Part shown: positions 16,440 to 26,237 of the stretch, piece by piece
Layout: each line of letters begins with the position of its first letter
Position numbering within the stretch: position 1 is the stretch's first letter
Source: Pilimelia anulata
GTDB taxonomy: Bacteria > Actinomycetota > Actinomycetes > Mycobacteriales > Micromonosporaceae
Reading direction: 5' to 3'
Length of the DNA stretch: 64,000 bases
NCBI RefSeq assembly: GCF_014647895.1
Contig: NZ_BMQB01000004.1
Span: forward strand, 1-64,000
Notes under the pieces: generated by a model
The model's input: the letters and a program-made list of their open reading frames with translations, nothing else
Told to the model about the DNA's origin: nothing
Databases searched by the model: none
Translations under genes and position numbers: made by a program

Positions 16440-17471
16440 ATGCCGCTGATCCTCGGCATCGAGACCTCCTGCGACGAGACCGGCGTCGGCCTGGTCCGCG
16501 ACGGCGTGCTGCTCGGCGACGCGCTGGCGTCCAGCGTCGACGAGCACGCGCGGTTCGGCGGCGTCGTGCCGGAGATCGCCGCGCGGGCCCACCTGGAGGC
16601 GCTCACGCCGATGGTGGACCGGGCCCTGGCCAACGCGGGCGTGACCCTGCGCGACGTCGACGCCGTCGCGGCCACCGCCGGCCCGGGCCTGGCCACGGCC
16701 GTCCAGGTCGGGCTGGCCGCGGGCAAGGCGTACGCGGTGGCGCTGGACGTCCCGCTGTACGGCGTGCACCACCTCGCCGGCCACGCCGCCGTGGACGTAC
16801 TGGAGCACGGGCCGCTGCCGGCCCGCTGCGTGGCGCTGGTCGTCTCCGGCGGGCACACCTCGCTGCTGCTGCTCGGCGACCTCGCCCGGGACCCGGTCGT
16901 GCACCTCGGCGACACCGTGGACGACGCCGCCGGCGAGGCGTTCGACAAGGTGGCCCGGCTGCTCGGGCTGCCGTACCCCGGCGGCCCGGTGATCGACCGG
17001 GTGGCCCGCGACGGCGACCCGGCGGCGATCGCGTTCCCGCGGCCGATGACCGGGCCGCGCGACCCGGCGTACGGCTTCTCGTTCTCGGGGCTGAAGACCG
17101 CGGTGGCCCGCTGGGTCGAGGGGCACCGCGGGCCGGTGCCGGTGCCGGACGTCGCCGCCTCGTTCCAGGAGGCCGTGGCCGACACGCTGACCCGCAAGGC
17201 GCTCGCCGCCTGCGCGGCGCACGGCGCGGACACACTGCTGCTGGTCGGCGGCGTCGCGGCGAACAGCCGGGTGCGCGGGCTGGCCGAGCAGCGGTGCGCG
17301 GCGGCCGGGGTCCGGCTGCGGGTACCGGCGCCGCGGCTGTGCACGGACAACGGCGCGATGATCGCCGCGGTCGGCGACCTGCTGGTCCGGTCGGGGGCCG
17401 AGCCGGCGCCGCTGACGCTCGCCGCCCGGCCCGCCGCGGTGCTGACGAGGGCGTGGATCGGGCCGGCGTGA
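16440..17471 (+). CDS. tsaD: tRNA N6-adenosine threonylcarbamoyltransferase
   Basis: 343 residues. Transfers the threonylcarbamoyl group to A37 of ANN-decoding tRNAs together with TsaB and TsaE (not in this window). It has the ASKHA-fold start [13 protein letters not shown], the metal-binding histidines in HHLAGHAAV, the nucleotide-binding VSGGHTSL and [10 protein letters not shown], and [11 protein letters not shown] near the C-terminus. It starts 5 bases after the def stop. An 8-C run and a short gap follow. Confidence 0.96.
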   Translation: MPLILGIETSCDETGVGLVRDGVLLGDALASSVDEHARFGGVVPEIAARAHLEALTPMVDRALANAGVTLRDVDAVAATAGPGLATAVQVGLAAGKAYAVALDVPLYGVHHLAGHAAVDVLEHGPLPARCVALVVSGGHTSLLLLGDLARDPVVHLGDTVDDAAGEAFDKVARLLGLPYPGGPVIDRVARDGDPAAIAFPRPMTGPRDPAYGFSFSGLKTAVARWVEGHRGPVPVPDVAASFQEAVADTLTRKALAACAAHGADTLLLVGGVAANSRVRGLAEQRCAAAGVRLRVPAPRLCTDNGAMIAAVGDLLVRSGAEPAPLTLAARPAAVLTRAWIGPA

Positions 17472-17667
17472 GCCCCCCCCGCGGGTGGGTTCCGATCAAG
17501 TACGCGACGCGGTACCGTCCTTACAGGATGTAACGGGCGGGTGACCGTGCTGCGCTGATCCGACCGGTGGTCGATCCAGGGCCGCCGTGCCGGGGTGGCA
17601 CGGGCGTCGTCCGGTCGTCCGGACGGTCTGTTCGGTGGAAGCACCCCTGCCAGTCGCGGGAGGCGTC

Positions 17668-18051
17668 ATGCGTCCGTACACGCTCGTCGGTCGGTCCGGT
17701 CTCGTTCTCGGAATGGTCCTCGCCGCCCTCTGGGTGGCCAGCCCCGCGCAGGCGTTCGCGCACAACGCCATCAAGAACCCGTACCTGCACGCGCTGTTCG
17801 ACGGCCTCACCCTCGCCGTCGTGACCGCGCCGCTGTGGTCGGCGTACCTGTGGGGGCGCGGCCGCCGGTCGCTGCTGCTCGCGCTGATCGGGGCGGTGCA
17901 GGTACCCGTGGCGGTGATCGCCTTCGTGCCGATCGACTCGCCCGTGCTGCACGCGATCCTGCTGCCCCTGGCCCTGATCATCACGGTCGCGAGCGTCGTC
18001 GCGGTCCGCCGGGCGGACGCCGTCCCGGAGCCCGCGCCCGCGCCGCACTGA
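17668..18051 (+). CDS. Small multi-helix membrane protein, unknown
   Basis: 127 residues with four hydrophobic helices (GLVLGMVLAALWVASPAQA; LFDGLTLAVVTAPLWSAYLW; LLLALIGAVQVPVAVIAFV; AILLPLALIITVASVVAV). The first may be a cleaved signal, because ASPAQAFA resembles a signal-peptidase site. GGGAGG precedes the ATG by four bases. No known domain. A terminator hairpin follows immediately, inside the end of the converging gene. Confidence 0.75.
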   Translation: MRPYTLVGRSGLVLGMVLAALWVASPAQAFAHNAIKNPYLHALFDGLTLAVVTAPLWSAYLWGRGRRSLLLALIGAVQVPVAVIAFVPIDSPVLHAILLPLALIITVASVVAVRRADAVPEPAPAPH

Positions 18052-18061
18052 CTGCGTCGGC

Positions 18062-18514
18062 TCACCCCGGCCCGCGGCTGCCGCGGGCCGGCCCGGCGGT
18101 CGGCGCGCTGCCGCTGCGCGCCGACCCGGGGCGGGTGCGGGTGTCCGGGCCGGTGCTGTCGGTACCGGGGTCGCCGATCCAGCGGCCCCGCCGGTCGCGC
18201 ACGGCGAAGCCCGCCACCGGCCCGTCCGCATCGCCGCCGGCGCGCCGGACCCGGACGGTAGGGCAGCCGCGGGTCGCCGGCTCCCAGCCGTCCGCGCCGC
18301 GCACGGCCGAGGCGCGGCAGTGCTCCTCGTCCACGTACCCCCACGCCAGGAGCAGCTCCCGCCCGGCGTACGTGTAGTGGCCCACGCTGGCGATCCGGCG
18401 CCCGGCCGGGCGCCGGTAGAAGCGCGCGGTGAGCCCCGGTACGGCGACGCCCTCGAACTCCGCGTCCTCCGCGGTGCGGTGCAGGTCGTACCCGGCGAGA
18501 TCGGGAATCTTCAT
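18062..18514 (-). CDS. Unknown protein, probably leaderless
   Basis: 150 residues. The first 110 look folded (KIPDLAGYDLHRTAEDAEFE, a central WGYVDEEHCRAS and RGCPTVRVRR, with two Cys). The last 40 are a Pro/Gly/Ser/Arg-rich tail. The ATG at 18514 has no ribosome site; instead TATATC, a good -10 element, ends only seven bases upstream, consistent with a leaderless mRNA. No family is recognised. Its 3' end contains the terminator of the converging gene. Confidence 0.65.
   Translation of the reverse strand: MKIPDLAGYDLHRTAEDAEFEGVAVPGLTARFYRRPAGRRIASVGHYTYAGRELLLAWGYVDEEHCRASAVRGADGWEPATRGCPTVRVRRAGGDADGPVAGFAVRDRRGRWIGDPGTDSTGPDTRTRPGSARSGSAPTAGPARGSRGPG
18067..18091 (+). terminator. Terminator of the small membrane protein gene
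   Basis: CCGGCCCGCGG and CCGCGGGCCGG form a perfect 11-bp stem with a CTG loop. It starts 15 bases after the forward stop at 18051 and lies inside the last codons of the converging reverse gene. Confidence 0.65.
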
Positions 18515-18693
18515 GAATACGGATATAGCGTGTGGTGTCGTATGGGTTACCGGAGGGGTATCCGCATCCACTGTCAACAATGCGTCCGCTGTGCAGGCAT
18601 ACGCGCGGGTAGCCCCTAGCATCAGCGGAATCGGAAAGTTGGTCAGCTCGCCTCCCGAACCCGGGAGCGTGTCCCGACAGACAGGGGTAGCCC

Positions 18694-18747
18694 ATGACGG
18701 TGCACCGCAACCGCACGACCCCGCCCCGCGACATCGACTGGGTCTGA
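18694..18747 (+). CDS. Candidate 17-residue peptide ORF
   Basis: An ATG at 18694 opens [17 protein letters not shown] and a TGA. Third codon positions are almost all G or C, and GGGG lies a few bases upstream. It lies in the 388-base gap between the divergent genes at 18514 and 18903. Too short to judge from sequence alone; otherwise I see nothing coding in this gap. Confidence 0.25.
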   Translation: MTVHRNRTTPPRDIDWV

Positions 18748-18902
18748 CGATCCTTCGCACGACCGCGTCGACCGGCCCGTCCGGCGGCGCGCCCGGCCCG
18801 CGGGGCCGCGGACCGAGGCCCGGCGGCCACCGCGTACGGTGACGCCGGGTGCACGGCCGCGCTCCGGGCAGCCGCCGCCCGCGACGCGGCGGAGGACCGA
18901 CG

Positions 18903-19295
18903 ATGCGACGCAGTCACCGGCTGACGATGGACGACCCCCGGCTGCGGCGGTTCTGGACCGAGCGGCACCTGTGCACGTTGACGACGCTGCGCCCCGACGG
19001 GACGCCCCACGTGGTACCCGTCGGGGCCACGCTCGACCCCGACGCCGGCCTCGCCCGGGTGATCACGTCCGCCGACTCGGCGAAGGCGCGGCACGCCGCG
19101 CGCGGGCCGGTCGCGCTGTGCCAGGTCGACGGCGCCCGTTGGTGCACGGTCGAGGGGACGGCGGTGGTCCGCGCGGAGCCCGCGGCGGTGCGGGACGCGG
19201 AGGAGCGGTACGCCGCCCGCTACCGGGTCCCGCGGGTGAACCCGCAGCGCGTGGTGGTGGAGATCACGATCAGCCGCATCCTGGGCTCGCTGTAG
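18903..19295 (+). CDS. PPOX-class (split beta-barrel) F420-dependent oxidoreductase-like protein
   Basis: 130 residues of the flavin/F420-binding split beta-barrel family. It shows the typical order: [20 protein letters not shown] then VVPVG at the start of the barrel, a central [20 protein letters not shown] and EGTAVV. Members use F420H2 or FMN to reduce varied small molecules, and this actinobacterium encodes an F420 synthesis gene (fbiD) further on. GGAGGA lies about eight bases before the ATG. Monocistronic in appearance. Confidence 0.8.
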   Translation: MRRSHRLTMDDPRLRRFWTERHLCTLTTLRPDGTPHVVPVGATLDPDAGLARVITSADSAKARHAARGPVALCQVDGARWCTVEGTAVVRAEPAAVRDAEERYAARYRVPRVNPQRVVVEITISRILGSL

Positions 19296-19322
19296 CCGAC
19301 CTCGCGGTGGGGCCGGGTAGCC

Positions 19323-19412
19323 CGACATCCCGGCGGCCCGCTGGGGTGACCCGAGATCCCGACACGCCGACATCCCGGCGGCCGGTCCGCTCGGCGCGAC
19401 ATCGCGGCGGTC
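19323..19412 (+). repeat. Imperfect dispersed repeats before cobL
   Basis: CGACATCCCGGCGGCC occurs exactly at 19323-19338 and 19368-19383, and a variant CGACATCGCGGCGGTC at 19397-19412. They fill much of the 207-base gap upstream of cobL. They could be binding sites or neutral repeats; no riboswitch signature is visible. Confidence 0.4.
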
Positions 19413-19502
19413 GGTTCGGGTGGCCGGCCAGCGCGGCATCCGGACGGCGGCCCGCGCGGCGGGTCCGGTCGCGGCGGTGTCCGGCGGCGGCGCTACGGTC
19501 GG

Positions 19503-20723
19503 GTGGTGAGCGCAGCGGAGATCATCGTCGTCGGCATCGGCGCCGACGGCTGGCCCGGCCTCCCCGAGCCCAGCCGCGCCGCGCTCGCCGCGGCGAACGT
19601 CCTGCTCGGCGGCCCCCGGCAGCTCGACCTGCTGCCCGCCGCCGTACCCGGCGAGCGGGTGCCCTGGCCCACCCCGCTGCTGCCGGCCGTCCCCGACCTG
19701 CTCGCCCGGTACGGCGGCCGCGGCCTCGCCGTGCTGGCCAGCGGCGACCCCATGCTGTACGGCATCGGCGCCACCCTGGCCCGGATCGCCGGGCCGGACC
19801 GCCTGCGCGTGCTCCCGCACCCGTCGTCGACCGCCCTGGCCGCCGCCCGGCTCGGCTGGCCGCTGGACGGCGTGACGGTCGTGTCGGTGTGCGGGCGGCC
19901 GCTGTCCCTGCTGCACCCGGCCGTGCAGCCCGGCCAGCGGATCCTCGTGCTCAGCGCCGCCGCGGACACCCCCGGCGCGGCGGCCGCGCTGCTGGTCGCG
20001 CGCGGGTACGGCGACAGCGTCCTCACCGCGCTGAGCCGGCTCGGCGCCGCCGACGAGCACCGGGCGACCGGCACCGCCCGGGCGTGGGCGGCCGCGCCGC
20101 CAGCGGTGGACGACCTGCACGTCCTCGCCGTCGAGGCCGTCGCCGGGCCGGGCGCGCCGCTGCTGCCGACCACCCCCGGCCTGCCCGACGCCGCGTACGA
20201 ACACGACGGGCAGCTCACCAAGCGGGAGATCCGGGCGATCACGCTGGCCCGGCTGGCCCCCGTACCGGGGCAGCTCCTCTGGGACGTCGGCGGCGGCGCC
20301 GGCAGCATCGCGATCGAGTGGCTGCGCGCCGACCCGCGGTGCCGGGCCGTCGCGGTCGAGCGGGACCCGGCCCGGGCCGCCCGGCTCGCCGGCAACGCCG
20401 CGGCGCTCGGCGTACCCGGCCTGCGGGTCGTCACCGGCGCCGCGCCCGCCGCGCTCGCCGACCTGCCCCCGCCGGACGCCGTGTTCGTCGGCGGCGGCGC
20501 GACCGAGCCCGGCGTGCTCGAGCGCTGCCACGCCGCCCTGCGGCCGGGCGGCCGGCTGGTGGTCAACGCGGTGACGATGGAGGCGGAGGCGCTGGTGCTG
20601 CGCTGGTCCGAACGGCACGGCGGCGACCTCACCCGGATCGCCGTCAGCCGCCCCGCGGCCGTCGGCGGCTTCACCGCCTGGCGCCCGGCGCTGCCGGTCA
20701 CCCAGTGGGCGGTGACCGCGTGA
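19503..20723 (+). CDS. cobL: Precorrin-6Y C5,15-methyltransferase (decarboxylating)
   Basis: 406 residues; a two-domain enzyme of aerobic cobalamin synthesis. Residues 1 to about 200 are the CbiE-type tetrapyrrole methylase ([12 protein letters not shown], then [15 protein letters not shown]). From about 215 on is the CbiT-type methyltransferase, with the SAM loop [15 protein letters not shown] and [14 protein letters not shown]. It methylates C5 and C15 and removes the C12 acetate carboxyl. Start GTG 19503 or GTG 19506. It overlaps cobM by four bases (GTGA), so translation is coupled. Confidence 0.93.
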   Translation: MVSAAEIIVVGIGADGWPGLPEPSRAALAAANVLLGGPRQLDLLPAAVPGERVPWPTPLLPAVPDLLARYGGRGLAVLASGDPMLYGIGATLARIAGPDRLRVLPHPSSTALAAARLGWPLDGVTVVSVCGRPLSLLHPAVQPGQRILVLSAAADTPGAAAALLVARGYGDSVLTALSRLGAADEHRATGTARAWAAAPPAVDDLHVLAVEAVAGPGAPLLPTTPGLPDAAYEHDGQLTKREIRAITLARLAPVPGQLLWDVGGGAGSIAIEWLRADPRCRAVAVERDPARAARLAGNAAALGVPGLRVVTGAAPAALADLPPPDAVFVGGGATEPGVLERCHAALRPGGRLVVNAVTMEAEALVLRWSERHGGDLTRIAVSRPAAVGGFTAWRPALPVTQWAVTA

Positions 20724-21469
20724 CCGTCCACTTCATCGGCGCCGGCCCCGGCGCGGCCGACCTGATCACCGTCCGGGGGCGCGACCTGATCGCCGCGTCG
20801 CCGGTGTGCCTGTACGCCGGCAGCCTCGTCCCGCCGGAGCTGCTCGGGTACTGCCCGCCCGGCGCCACCCTGGTCGACACCGCGCAGCTCAGCCTGGACG
20901 AGATCGTCGCCCACCTGACCGCCGCCCACGCCGCCGGCCGGGACGTGGCCCGGCTGCACTCCGGCGACCCGTCGCTGTTCTCGGCGATGGCCGAGCAGAT
21001 GCGCCGGCTCGACGCCGCGGGGGTGCCGTACGACGTGACGCCCGGCGTGCCCGCGTACGCCGCGGCCGCCGCCAGCCTGGCCCGCGAGCTGACCGTACCG
21101 GGGGTGGGCCAGTCGGTGATCCTCACCCGGACCGCCGCCCGGGCCACCCCGATGCCGGCCGGCGAGGACCTGGCGACGCTCGGGGCGAGCGGCGCGACGA
21201 TGGTGCTGCACCTCGCCGTACAGCGGATGGACGAGGTCGTCGCCGAGCTGCTCCCGGTGTACGGGGCGGGGTGCCCGGTCGCCGTGGTGGCGCGGGCGAG
21301 CCGGGCGGACGAGCTGATCGTGCGGGGGACGCTCGCCGACATCGCGGACGCGGTCCGGGCGGCGGGGATCCGGCGGACGGCGGTGATCGTGCTGGGGGCG
21401 GTGCTGACGGCGGCGGCGTTCCCGGACAGTCACCTGTACTCGGCCGACCGCTGCCGGGCCGAGCCGTGA
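20720..21469 (+). CDS. cobM: Precorrin-4 C11-methyltransferase
   Basis: 249 residues; single tetrapyrrole-methylase domain that methylates C11 of precorrin-4. Diagnostic segments: [16 protein letters not shown] at the N-terminus, [28 protein letters not shown], and [17 protein letters not shown] start overlapping the cobL stop, and its own TGA overlaps the cobK GTG, so cobL-cobM-cobK is a tightly coupled operon. Confidence 0.95.
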   Translation: MTVHFIGAGPGAADLITVRGRDLIAASPVCLYAGSLVPPELLGYCPPGATLVDTAQLSLDEIVAHLTAAHAAGRDVARLHSGDPSLFSAMAEQMRRLDAAGVPYDVTPGVPAYAAAAASLARELTVPGVGQSVILTRTAARATPMPAGEDLATLGASGATMVLHLAVQRMDEVVAELLPVYGAGCPVAVVARASRADELIVRGTLADIADAVRAAGIRRTAVIVLGAVLTAAAFPDSHLYSADRCRAEP

Positions 21470-22353
21470 CGCGGCACCTGCTGATCCTGGGCGGTACGAC
21501 GGAGGGCCGCCGCATCGCCGAGGCCCTGGCCGCCGGCGGTCTGGCCGGTGTCGTCGGCGGTGTGGCGGCCGGTGGCGGGGCGGGGCGGGTCGGGATCCGG
21601 GCGTCGGACGGCCAACCGGCGGTCGCCGCGGGTTCGGGCGGCGGCTCGGCGGGGTGGCGGGTGACGACCTCGCTGGCCGGGCGGGTCAGCGCGCCGCGGC
21701 CGGCGCCGGGGACGAACCGCTCCGGCGGGTTCGGCGGGGTCGAGGGGCTGGCGGCGTGGCTGCGGGGCGAGGACGTGGCGGCGGTGATCGACGCGACGCA
21801 CCCGTTCGCGGCGCGGATCACGGCGAACGCGGCGGCGGCGTGCGCGGCGACCGGGGTGCCGCTGCTGGTGGTGCAGCGGCCGGGCTGGCGCGAGGGTCCG
21901 GGGGACCGGTGGGAGCGGGTGCCGACCCTGGCGGCGGCGGCCGAACGGGTGCCGGCGCTGGCCGCCGCGCCGGCTACTGAGCGGGGGGCCGGCGGGGCGC
22001 CGCGGGTGTTGCTGGCGACCGGGCGGCAGAGCCTGCCGGCGTTCGTCGGGTGCGCGGGCGTCCACTTCGTCGCCCGGATGGTCGACCCGCCGGACGGGCC
22101 GCTGCCGCCGCGGTGCGAGGTGGTGCTGTCCCGGGGCCCGTTCTCGCTGGACAGCGAGCGGGCCCTCCTGGACCGCTACGCCATCGACCTGGTGGTCACC
22201 AAGGACAGCGGCGGCGACGCCACGGTGGCCAAACTGCACGCCGCCCGCGAACGCGCCCTCCCGGTGATCATGGTCAACCGCCCGCCCCTCCCGCCCGGCG
22301 TTACAACGACCCCCACGGCCCCCGGGGCCCTGACCTGGCTGACCACCCACTGA
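21466..22353 (+). CDS. cobK: Precorrin-6A reductase
   Basis: 295 residues, NADPH-dependent reductase of the macrocycle. The N-terminus [32 protein letters not shown], and the C-terminal [15 protein letters not shown] are CobK/CbiJ hallmarks. Residues 25-75 contain a Gly/Ala/Ser-rich stretch that is longer and lower in complexity than usual. Three coding starts overlap by four bases in this operon; cobK is last, and a short gap with lower GC follows before a converging gene. Confidence 0.92.
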   Translation: MTRHLLILGGTTEGRRIAEALAAGGLAGVVGGVAAGGGAGRVGIRASDGQPAVAAGSGGGSAGWRVTTSLAGRVSAPRPAPGTNRSGGFGGVEGLAAWLRGEDVAAVIDATHPFAARITANAAAACAATGVPLLVVQRPGWREGPGDRWERVPTLAAAAERVPALAAAPATERGAGGAPRVLLATGRQSLPAFVGCAGVHFVARMVDPPDGPLPPRCEVVLSRGPFSLDSERALLDRYAIDLVVTKDSGGDATVAKLHAARERALPVIMVNRPPLPPGVTTTPTAPGALTWLTTH

Positions 22354-22428
22354 CCAGCACCGCCCGCCGGCCGGTCTTGGTCAACATGAGCTGGGATACC
22401 CAATGCGGTCCCCGAAAAGTACTTCCTC

Positions 22429-23256
22429 TCATGATCGCGGGTGGGGAGTGAGGAATTCAGGGGCGCCGCGGAGGGGGGTGGTCAGGCGGGTGCGGGTTGT
22501 CTCGCAGTTCAGGCGGAGGGTCAGGGGGCCCGGAGTGTCGGTGTCGGCGCGGCGGGCCGTCGGCAGGCGGGTCTCGTCGAGGCCGTCGCGGCGGGCGATG
22601 AGTATGCCGAGTTCGTGACGGGTCACCGCGGCGGCGCCGGCGACGTGGTGGATGCCGGCGTGCGGGGAGGCGGCGAGTTCCAGCAGCGCCGACGCGAGGT
22701 CGGCCACGTGGATCGGGCAGCGGACGTCGTCGGTGAACAGGGCGCCGGCCGTCGTACCCGCCGCCAGCGCGTGCACGTACGCCTCGTGGGTCGAGTCGCC
22801 GTTGCCGATGATGAGCGAGGTCCGGGCGATGATCGCCGCGGGGTCCAGGCCCTTGACGGCGGTTTCCGCGGCGGCCTTGGCGGCGCCGTACGGGGTACCG
22901 GGGTTCGGCGGGTGCGCCTCGTCGTAGGGCTCCGGCGAGCCGGCGAACACCGCGTCGCTCGACACGTGCACCAGGCGGGCGCCGGTGGCGGCGGCCGCCG
23001 CGGCGACGTGCATCGCGCCGTCCGCGGTGGTGGCCCAGTCCGCCTGCCGGTGCGCGGCGTTGACGATCGTGGTGGGGCGGAGTCGGCGGACGAGGGCGGC
23101 CACGGCGGCGCGGTCCCGGATGTCGAGCCGGTGCCGGTCCGGGCCGGCGGCCGGGGCACGGTGGACGGTGGCCGCCACGCTCGTCCCCGACCGGCGGGCC
23201 TGTCGGATCAGCTCCCGGCCGAGCAGGCCGCTGCCGCCGACCACGAGAAGTGTCAT
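22429..23256 (-). CDS. SDR-family sugar reductase (RmlD-like)
   Basis: 275 residues with an extended-SDR nucleotide fold: VVGGSGLLGRELI, LDIRD, IVNAAH, VSSDAVFAG and the catalytic YGAAK. It resembles dTDP-4-dehydrorhamnose reductase (RmlD), but no other rhamnose genes are near, so the substrate is uncertain. It converges on cobK and sits between the two halves of the cobalamin locus without an obvious cobalamin role. Confidence 0.8.
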   Translation of the reverse strand: MTLLVVGGSGLLGRELIRQARRSGTSVAATVHRAPAAGPDRHRLDIRDRAAVAALVRRLRPTTIVNAAHRQADWATTADGAMHVAAAAAATGARLVHVSSDAVFAGSPEPYDEAHPPNPGTPYGAAKAAAETAVKGLDPAAIIARTSLIIGNGDSTHEAYVHALAAGTTAGALFTDDVRCPIHVADLASALLELAASPHAGIHHVAGAAAVTRHELGILIARRDGLDETRLPTARRADTDTPGPLTLRLNCETTRTRLTTPLRGAPEFLTPHPRS

Positions 23257-23289
23257 CGGCGACCACGCTAGCCCGCCGCCGGACGTTCG

Positions 23290-23583
23290 TCAGGCAGGTT
23301 GTGTGGTGCGGCGGGAGCGGGCCACCCGGACGCCGCCGATCGCCAGCAGGGCCACCCCCACCACCGGCGCCGCCCGGCTGACCAGGCGGTTCACCTGCTG
23401 CTTGTCCTCGTACGTGGACACCCGCTCCCGCCCGAACCGCCCCTGCTCCACGCAGGTCTGGTCCGGTGTCATCGCCACGCCGTGGCAGCTCGGGTCGGGG
23501 TCCAGGGTGGCCATCACCCCGAGTCCGACGAAGATCGCGCCGATGATGAGCATGCCCCACGTGGTCCAGAATCGCCTCAGCAT
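23290..23583 (-). CDS. Small two-helix membrane protein, unknown
   Basis: 97 residues. Helix one is WGMLIIGAIFVGLGVMATL and helix two VVGVALLAIGGVRVA. The loop between them is outside or inside with a CHGVAMTPDQTC cysteine pair, probably extracytoplasmic and disulfide-bonded. A positively charged tail follows. It lies 33 bases upstream of the SDR gene on the same strand and may be co-transcribed. No domain name assigned. Confidence 0.7.
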   Translation of the reverse strand: MLRRFWTTWGMLIIGAIFVGLGVMATLDPDPSCHGVAMTPDQTCVEQGRFGRERVSTYEDKQQVNRLVSRAAPVVGVALLAIGGVRVARSRRTTQPA

Positions 23584-23751
23584 GACCAGCCCCGTTGCCG
23601 TGCGGCGCGCCGGCTGCGCGGCCGCGGTCCGCCGTACTCTATGGGCGCCCCCGGCCCGCGCGACCCGCCGCGGCTGTCGCCTTGCCGACCACCGCGGCGG
23701 CGGCGTGCGCCGGTCGCGAATTCCGGACCGGACGGTCGCCTTCCGGCGGTG

Positions 23752-25413
23752 TCAGCCGGGGTACCAGCGGGGGGTGTAGACCGTGTCGTGCGGGCCGCGG
23801 CGGGTGCGGGTCGAGCCGATGATCACGAGGGTGCGCATGTCGATCGCGGCCGGGTCCAGGGCCGCGAGGTCGACCACCGCGACCGTGCCGCCCGGCTCGC
23901 CGACCGCGCGGCCGACCACCACCGGGGTGTCGGGGGCGCGGTGGGCGAGGAACAGGTCCCGGACCTCGGCGATCCGGTTGCGCTCCCGGGACGCCGGGTT
24001 GTACAGCGCCGCCACCAGGTCCGCCGCCGCCGCGGCGGCCAGCCGCTGCCGGATCACCGGCCAGGGCTTGAGGCGGTCGGACAGCGACAGCACGCAGAAG
24101 TCGTGCCCCAGCGGCGCCCCCGCCCGGCTCGCCACCGCCTGCGCGGCGGTCAGGCCGGGCAGCACGCGGACGGGCACGCCCCGCCAGCGCGGCTCCGCCG
24201 CGACCTCCAGCACCGCCGCGGCCATCGCGAAGATGCCGGGGTCGCCGGCCGACACGACGGCGACGGTGCGGCCGCGGGCGGCGAGGTCCAGGGCGAACTC
24301 CGCGCGCTCGGCCTCGACGCGGTTGTCGGAGCGGTGCCGGCGCTGGCGGGGGTTGGCGGGGAGGCGGTCGACGTACGGGCCGTAGCCCACCACGTCGTCA
24401 GCGGCCGCGAGGGCGGCGGCGGCCTCGGGGGTGAGCCAGTCCCGGCCGGCGGGCCCCAGCCCGACCACGACGACCCCGCCCGCGACCCCGGCCGGTCCGG
24501 CGTCGCCGACATCCGGCTCCGTGGCGCCCGCCGGCTGCGTGGTGCCCGCCGGCTCCGTGTTGATCGCCGGCTGCGCGGTGACATCGCGCTCCGCGGTGGC
24601 CGCCGACTTCGCGGTGACGTCCGGCTCCGCCACGCCCGTCGGCTCCGCGGTGACCGTCGGTTGCGCCGCGGCCGCGGCGGCGGGCGGGTCGGGGGCGCCG
24701 AGGCGGCTCGGGAGGAGGGCCACCGCGAAGTACGGCACCGACGCCGGGTCGATGTCGGCCAGCTCGCCCACGCGCTCGCCGGGGTGGGAGGCCCGCTCGA
24801 CGTACCGGGCCTCGGCCAGCCGGCCCGCGTCGGCGAGGGCCGTGCGGACGCCGGCGAAGGTGCGGCCCAGCTTCATCAGCACCGCCGGCTGGTCGCCGGC
24901 CAGCCGGCGGGCCAGCTCCGCCGCCGGGAGGGTGGCCGGCAGGATGGTCAGGACCTCGTCCCGCTCGGCCAGTGGCCGGCCCAGGGCCGCCGCGGCCGCG
25001 GTGACCGACGTCACACCGGGGACCACGGTGGTCGGGTACCGGTGGGCGAGGCGCTTGTGCAGGTGCTGGTACGAGCCGTACAGGAACGGGTCGCCCTCGG
25101 CCAGCACCACCACGGTCCGGCCGGCGTCGAGGTGGGCGGCGAGGCGGGCGGTGGCGGCGGCGTAGAAGTCGTCCAGGGCGCCGCGGTAGCCGCCGGGGTG
25201 GTCGGTCGACTCGACCGTCACCGGGTACACCAGCGGCTCCTCGACCACGCCCGCGGCCAGGTACGGCGCGGCGGCGGCGCGCGCGGTGCTGCGGCCGTGC
25301 CGGGCGCTGTGGTACGCCACCACGTCGGCGGCGCCGATCAGCCGGGCGGCGCGGACGGTCACCAGCTCCGGGTCGCCGGGGCCGACCCCGACGCCGTACA
25401 GGTGGCCGCTCAT
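23752..25413 (-). CDS. cobIJ: Fused precorrin-2 C20- and precorrin-3B C17-methyltransferase
   Basis: 553 residues; two tetrapyrrole methylases in one chain. Domain one, about 1-235, is CobI ([36 protein letters not shown]). Domain two, about 300-553, is CobJ ([47 protein letters not shown]). Such fusions are usual in actinobacteria. The linker (about 250-300) is an unusual run of short Ala/Glu/Pro/Thr units such as [16 protein letters not shown] overlaps the cobH stop (ATGA), so both are translated together. Confidence 0.94.
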   Translation of the reverse strand: MSGHLYGVGVGPGDPELVTVRAARLIGAADVVAYHSARHGRSTARAAAAPYLAAGVVEEPLVYPVTVESTDHPGGYRGALDDFYAAATARLAAHLDAGRTVVVLAEGDPFLYGSYQHLHKRLAHRYPTTVVPGVTSVTAAAAALGRPLAERDEVLTILPATLPAAELARRLAGDQPAVLMKLGRTFAGVRTALADAGRLAEARYVERASHPGERVGELADIDPASVPYFAVALLPSRLGAPDPPAAAAAAQPTVTAEPTGVAEPDVTAKSAATAERDVTAQPAINTEPAGTTQPAGATEPDVGDAGPAGVAGGVVVVGLGPAGRDWLTPEAAAALAAADDVVGYGPYVDRLPANPRQRRHRSDNRVEAERAEFALDLAARGRTVAVVSAGDPGIFAMAAAVLEVAAEPRWRGVPVRVLPGLTAAQAVASRAGAPLGHDFCVLSLSDRLKPWPVIRQRLAAAAAADLVAALYNPASRERNRIAEVRDLFLAHRAPDTPVVVGRAVGEPGGTVAVVDLAALDPAAIDMRTLVIIGSTRTRRGPHDTVYTPRWYPG

Positions 25414-26048
25414 ACCTCGGACTCGCTGGCCAGCGCGTTGAGCGCCGCGGCGGTGATCGCGCTGCCGCCGCGCCGGCCGCGGACGACGAGGTACTCCAGG
25501 CCGAGCCGGTTCGCGGCGAGCGCGTCCTTGGACTCGGCCGCCCCGATGAAGCCGACCGGGATGCCCAGGACGGCGGCCGGGCGCGGGGCCCCGGCGGCGA
25601 CGAGGTCGAGCAGGTGGAACAGCGCCGTCGGCGCGTTGCCGATCGCCACCACGGCACCGCCGAGGCGGTCGCCCCACAGCTCCAGCGCGGCGGCGCTGCG
25701 GGTGGTGCCGAGGCGTGCGGCCAGTTCCGGTACGCCCGGTTCGCGCAGCGTGCACAGGACCTCGTTGCCGGCGGGCAGGCGGCGGCGGGTGACGCCCGCG
25801 GCGACCATGTGCGCGTCGGTGAGGATCGGCGCGCCGGCGCGCAGGGCGGCCCGGGCGGCGGGTACGGCGTGCACGGACCAGCCCAGGTCGCGCACCAGGT
25901 CCACCTGGCCGCAGGCGTGGATCATGCGGACGGCGACCCGGGCCACGTCGTCCGGTACGCCGGAGAAGTCGGCTTCGGCGCGGATAGTGGCGAACGAGCG
26001 GCGGTAGATCTCCGCCCCGTCCCGGATGTACTCGTGCCGCTCCGCCAC
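25410..26048 (-). CDS. cobH: Precorrin-8X methylmutase
   Basis: 212 residues; moves the C11 methyl to C12 to give hydrogenobyrinate. Conserved segments: [30 protein letters not shown] with the catalytic His, [29 protein letters not shown] and [16 protein letters not shown]. It has a GTG start with GGGGAGG upstream. First gene of a cobH-cobIJ transcript. Confidence 0.95.
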   Translation of the reverse strand: MAERHEYIRDGAEIYRRSFATIRAEADFSGVPDDVARVAVRMIHACGQVDLVRDLGWSVHAVPAARAALRAGAPILTDAHMVAAGVTRRRLPAGNEVLCTLREPGVPELAARLGTTRSAAALELWGDRLGGAVVAIGNAPTALFHLLDLVAAGAPRPAAVLGIPVGFIGAAESKDALAANRLGLEYLVVRGRRGGSAITAAALNALASESEV

Positions 26049-26122
26049 CGTGCCTCCCCAACCGACCCCGGCGACACTAGCAACGCCCCCGCCCCGCCAC
26101 GAAACCCCGACCGGCGGCGGCC

Positions 26123-26190
26123 GCTGCGACCGGCCGCTGCCGGCGGCCGGACCCCAGAGCGGCGAGGGCTGCGACCGGCCGCTGCCGGCG
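26123..26190. repeat. 23-bp perfect direct repeat
   Basis: A 23-base sequence (key part GCGACCGGCCGCTGCCGGCG) occurs at 26123-26145 and 26168-26190, 45 bases apart, in the gap between cobG and cobH. Each copy contains an internal inverted repeat (CCGGCCG). Function unknown. Confidence 0.6.
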
Positions 26191-26237
26191 TGCGGTCGTG
26201 AACGTCGCCGGCGCGGCCCTGCCGATGGGGGTGGTGG

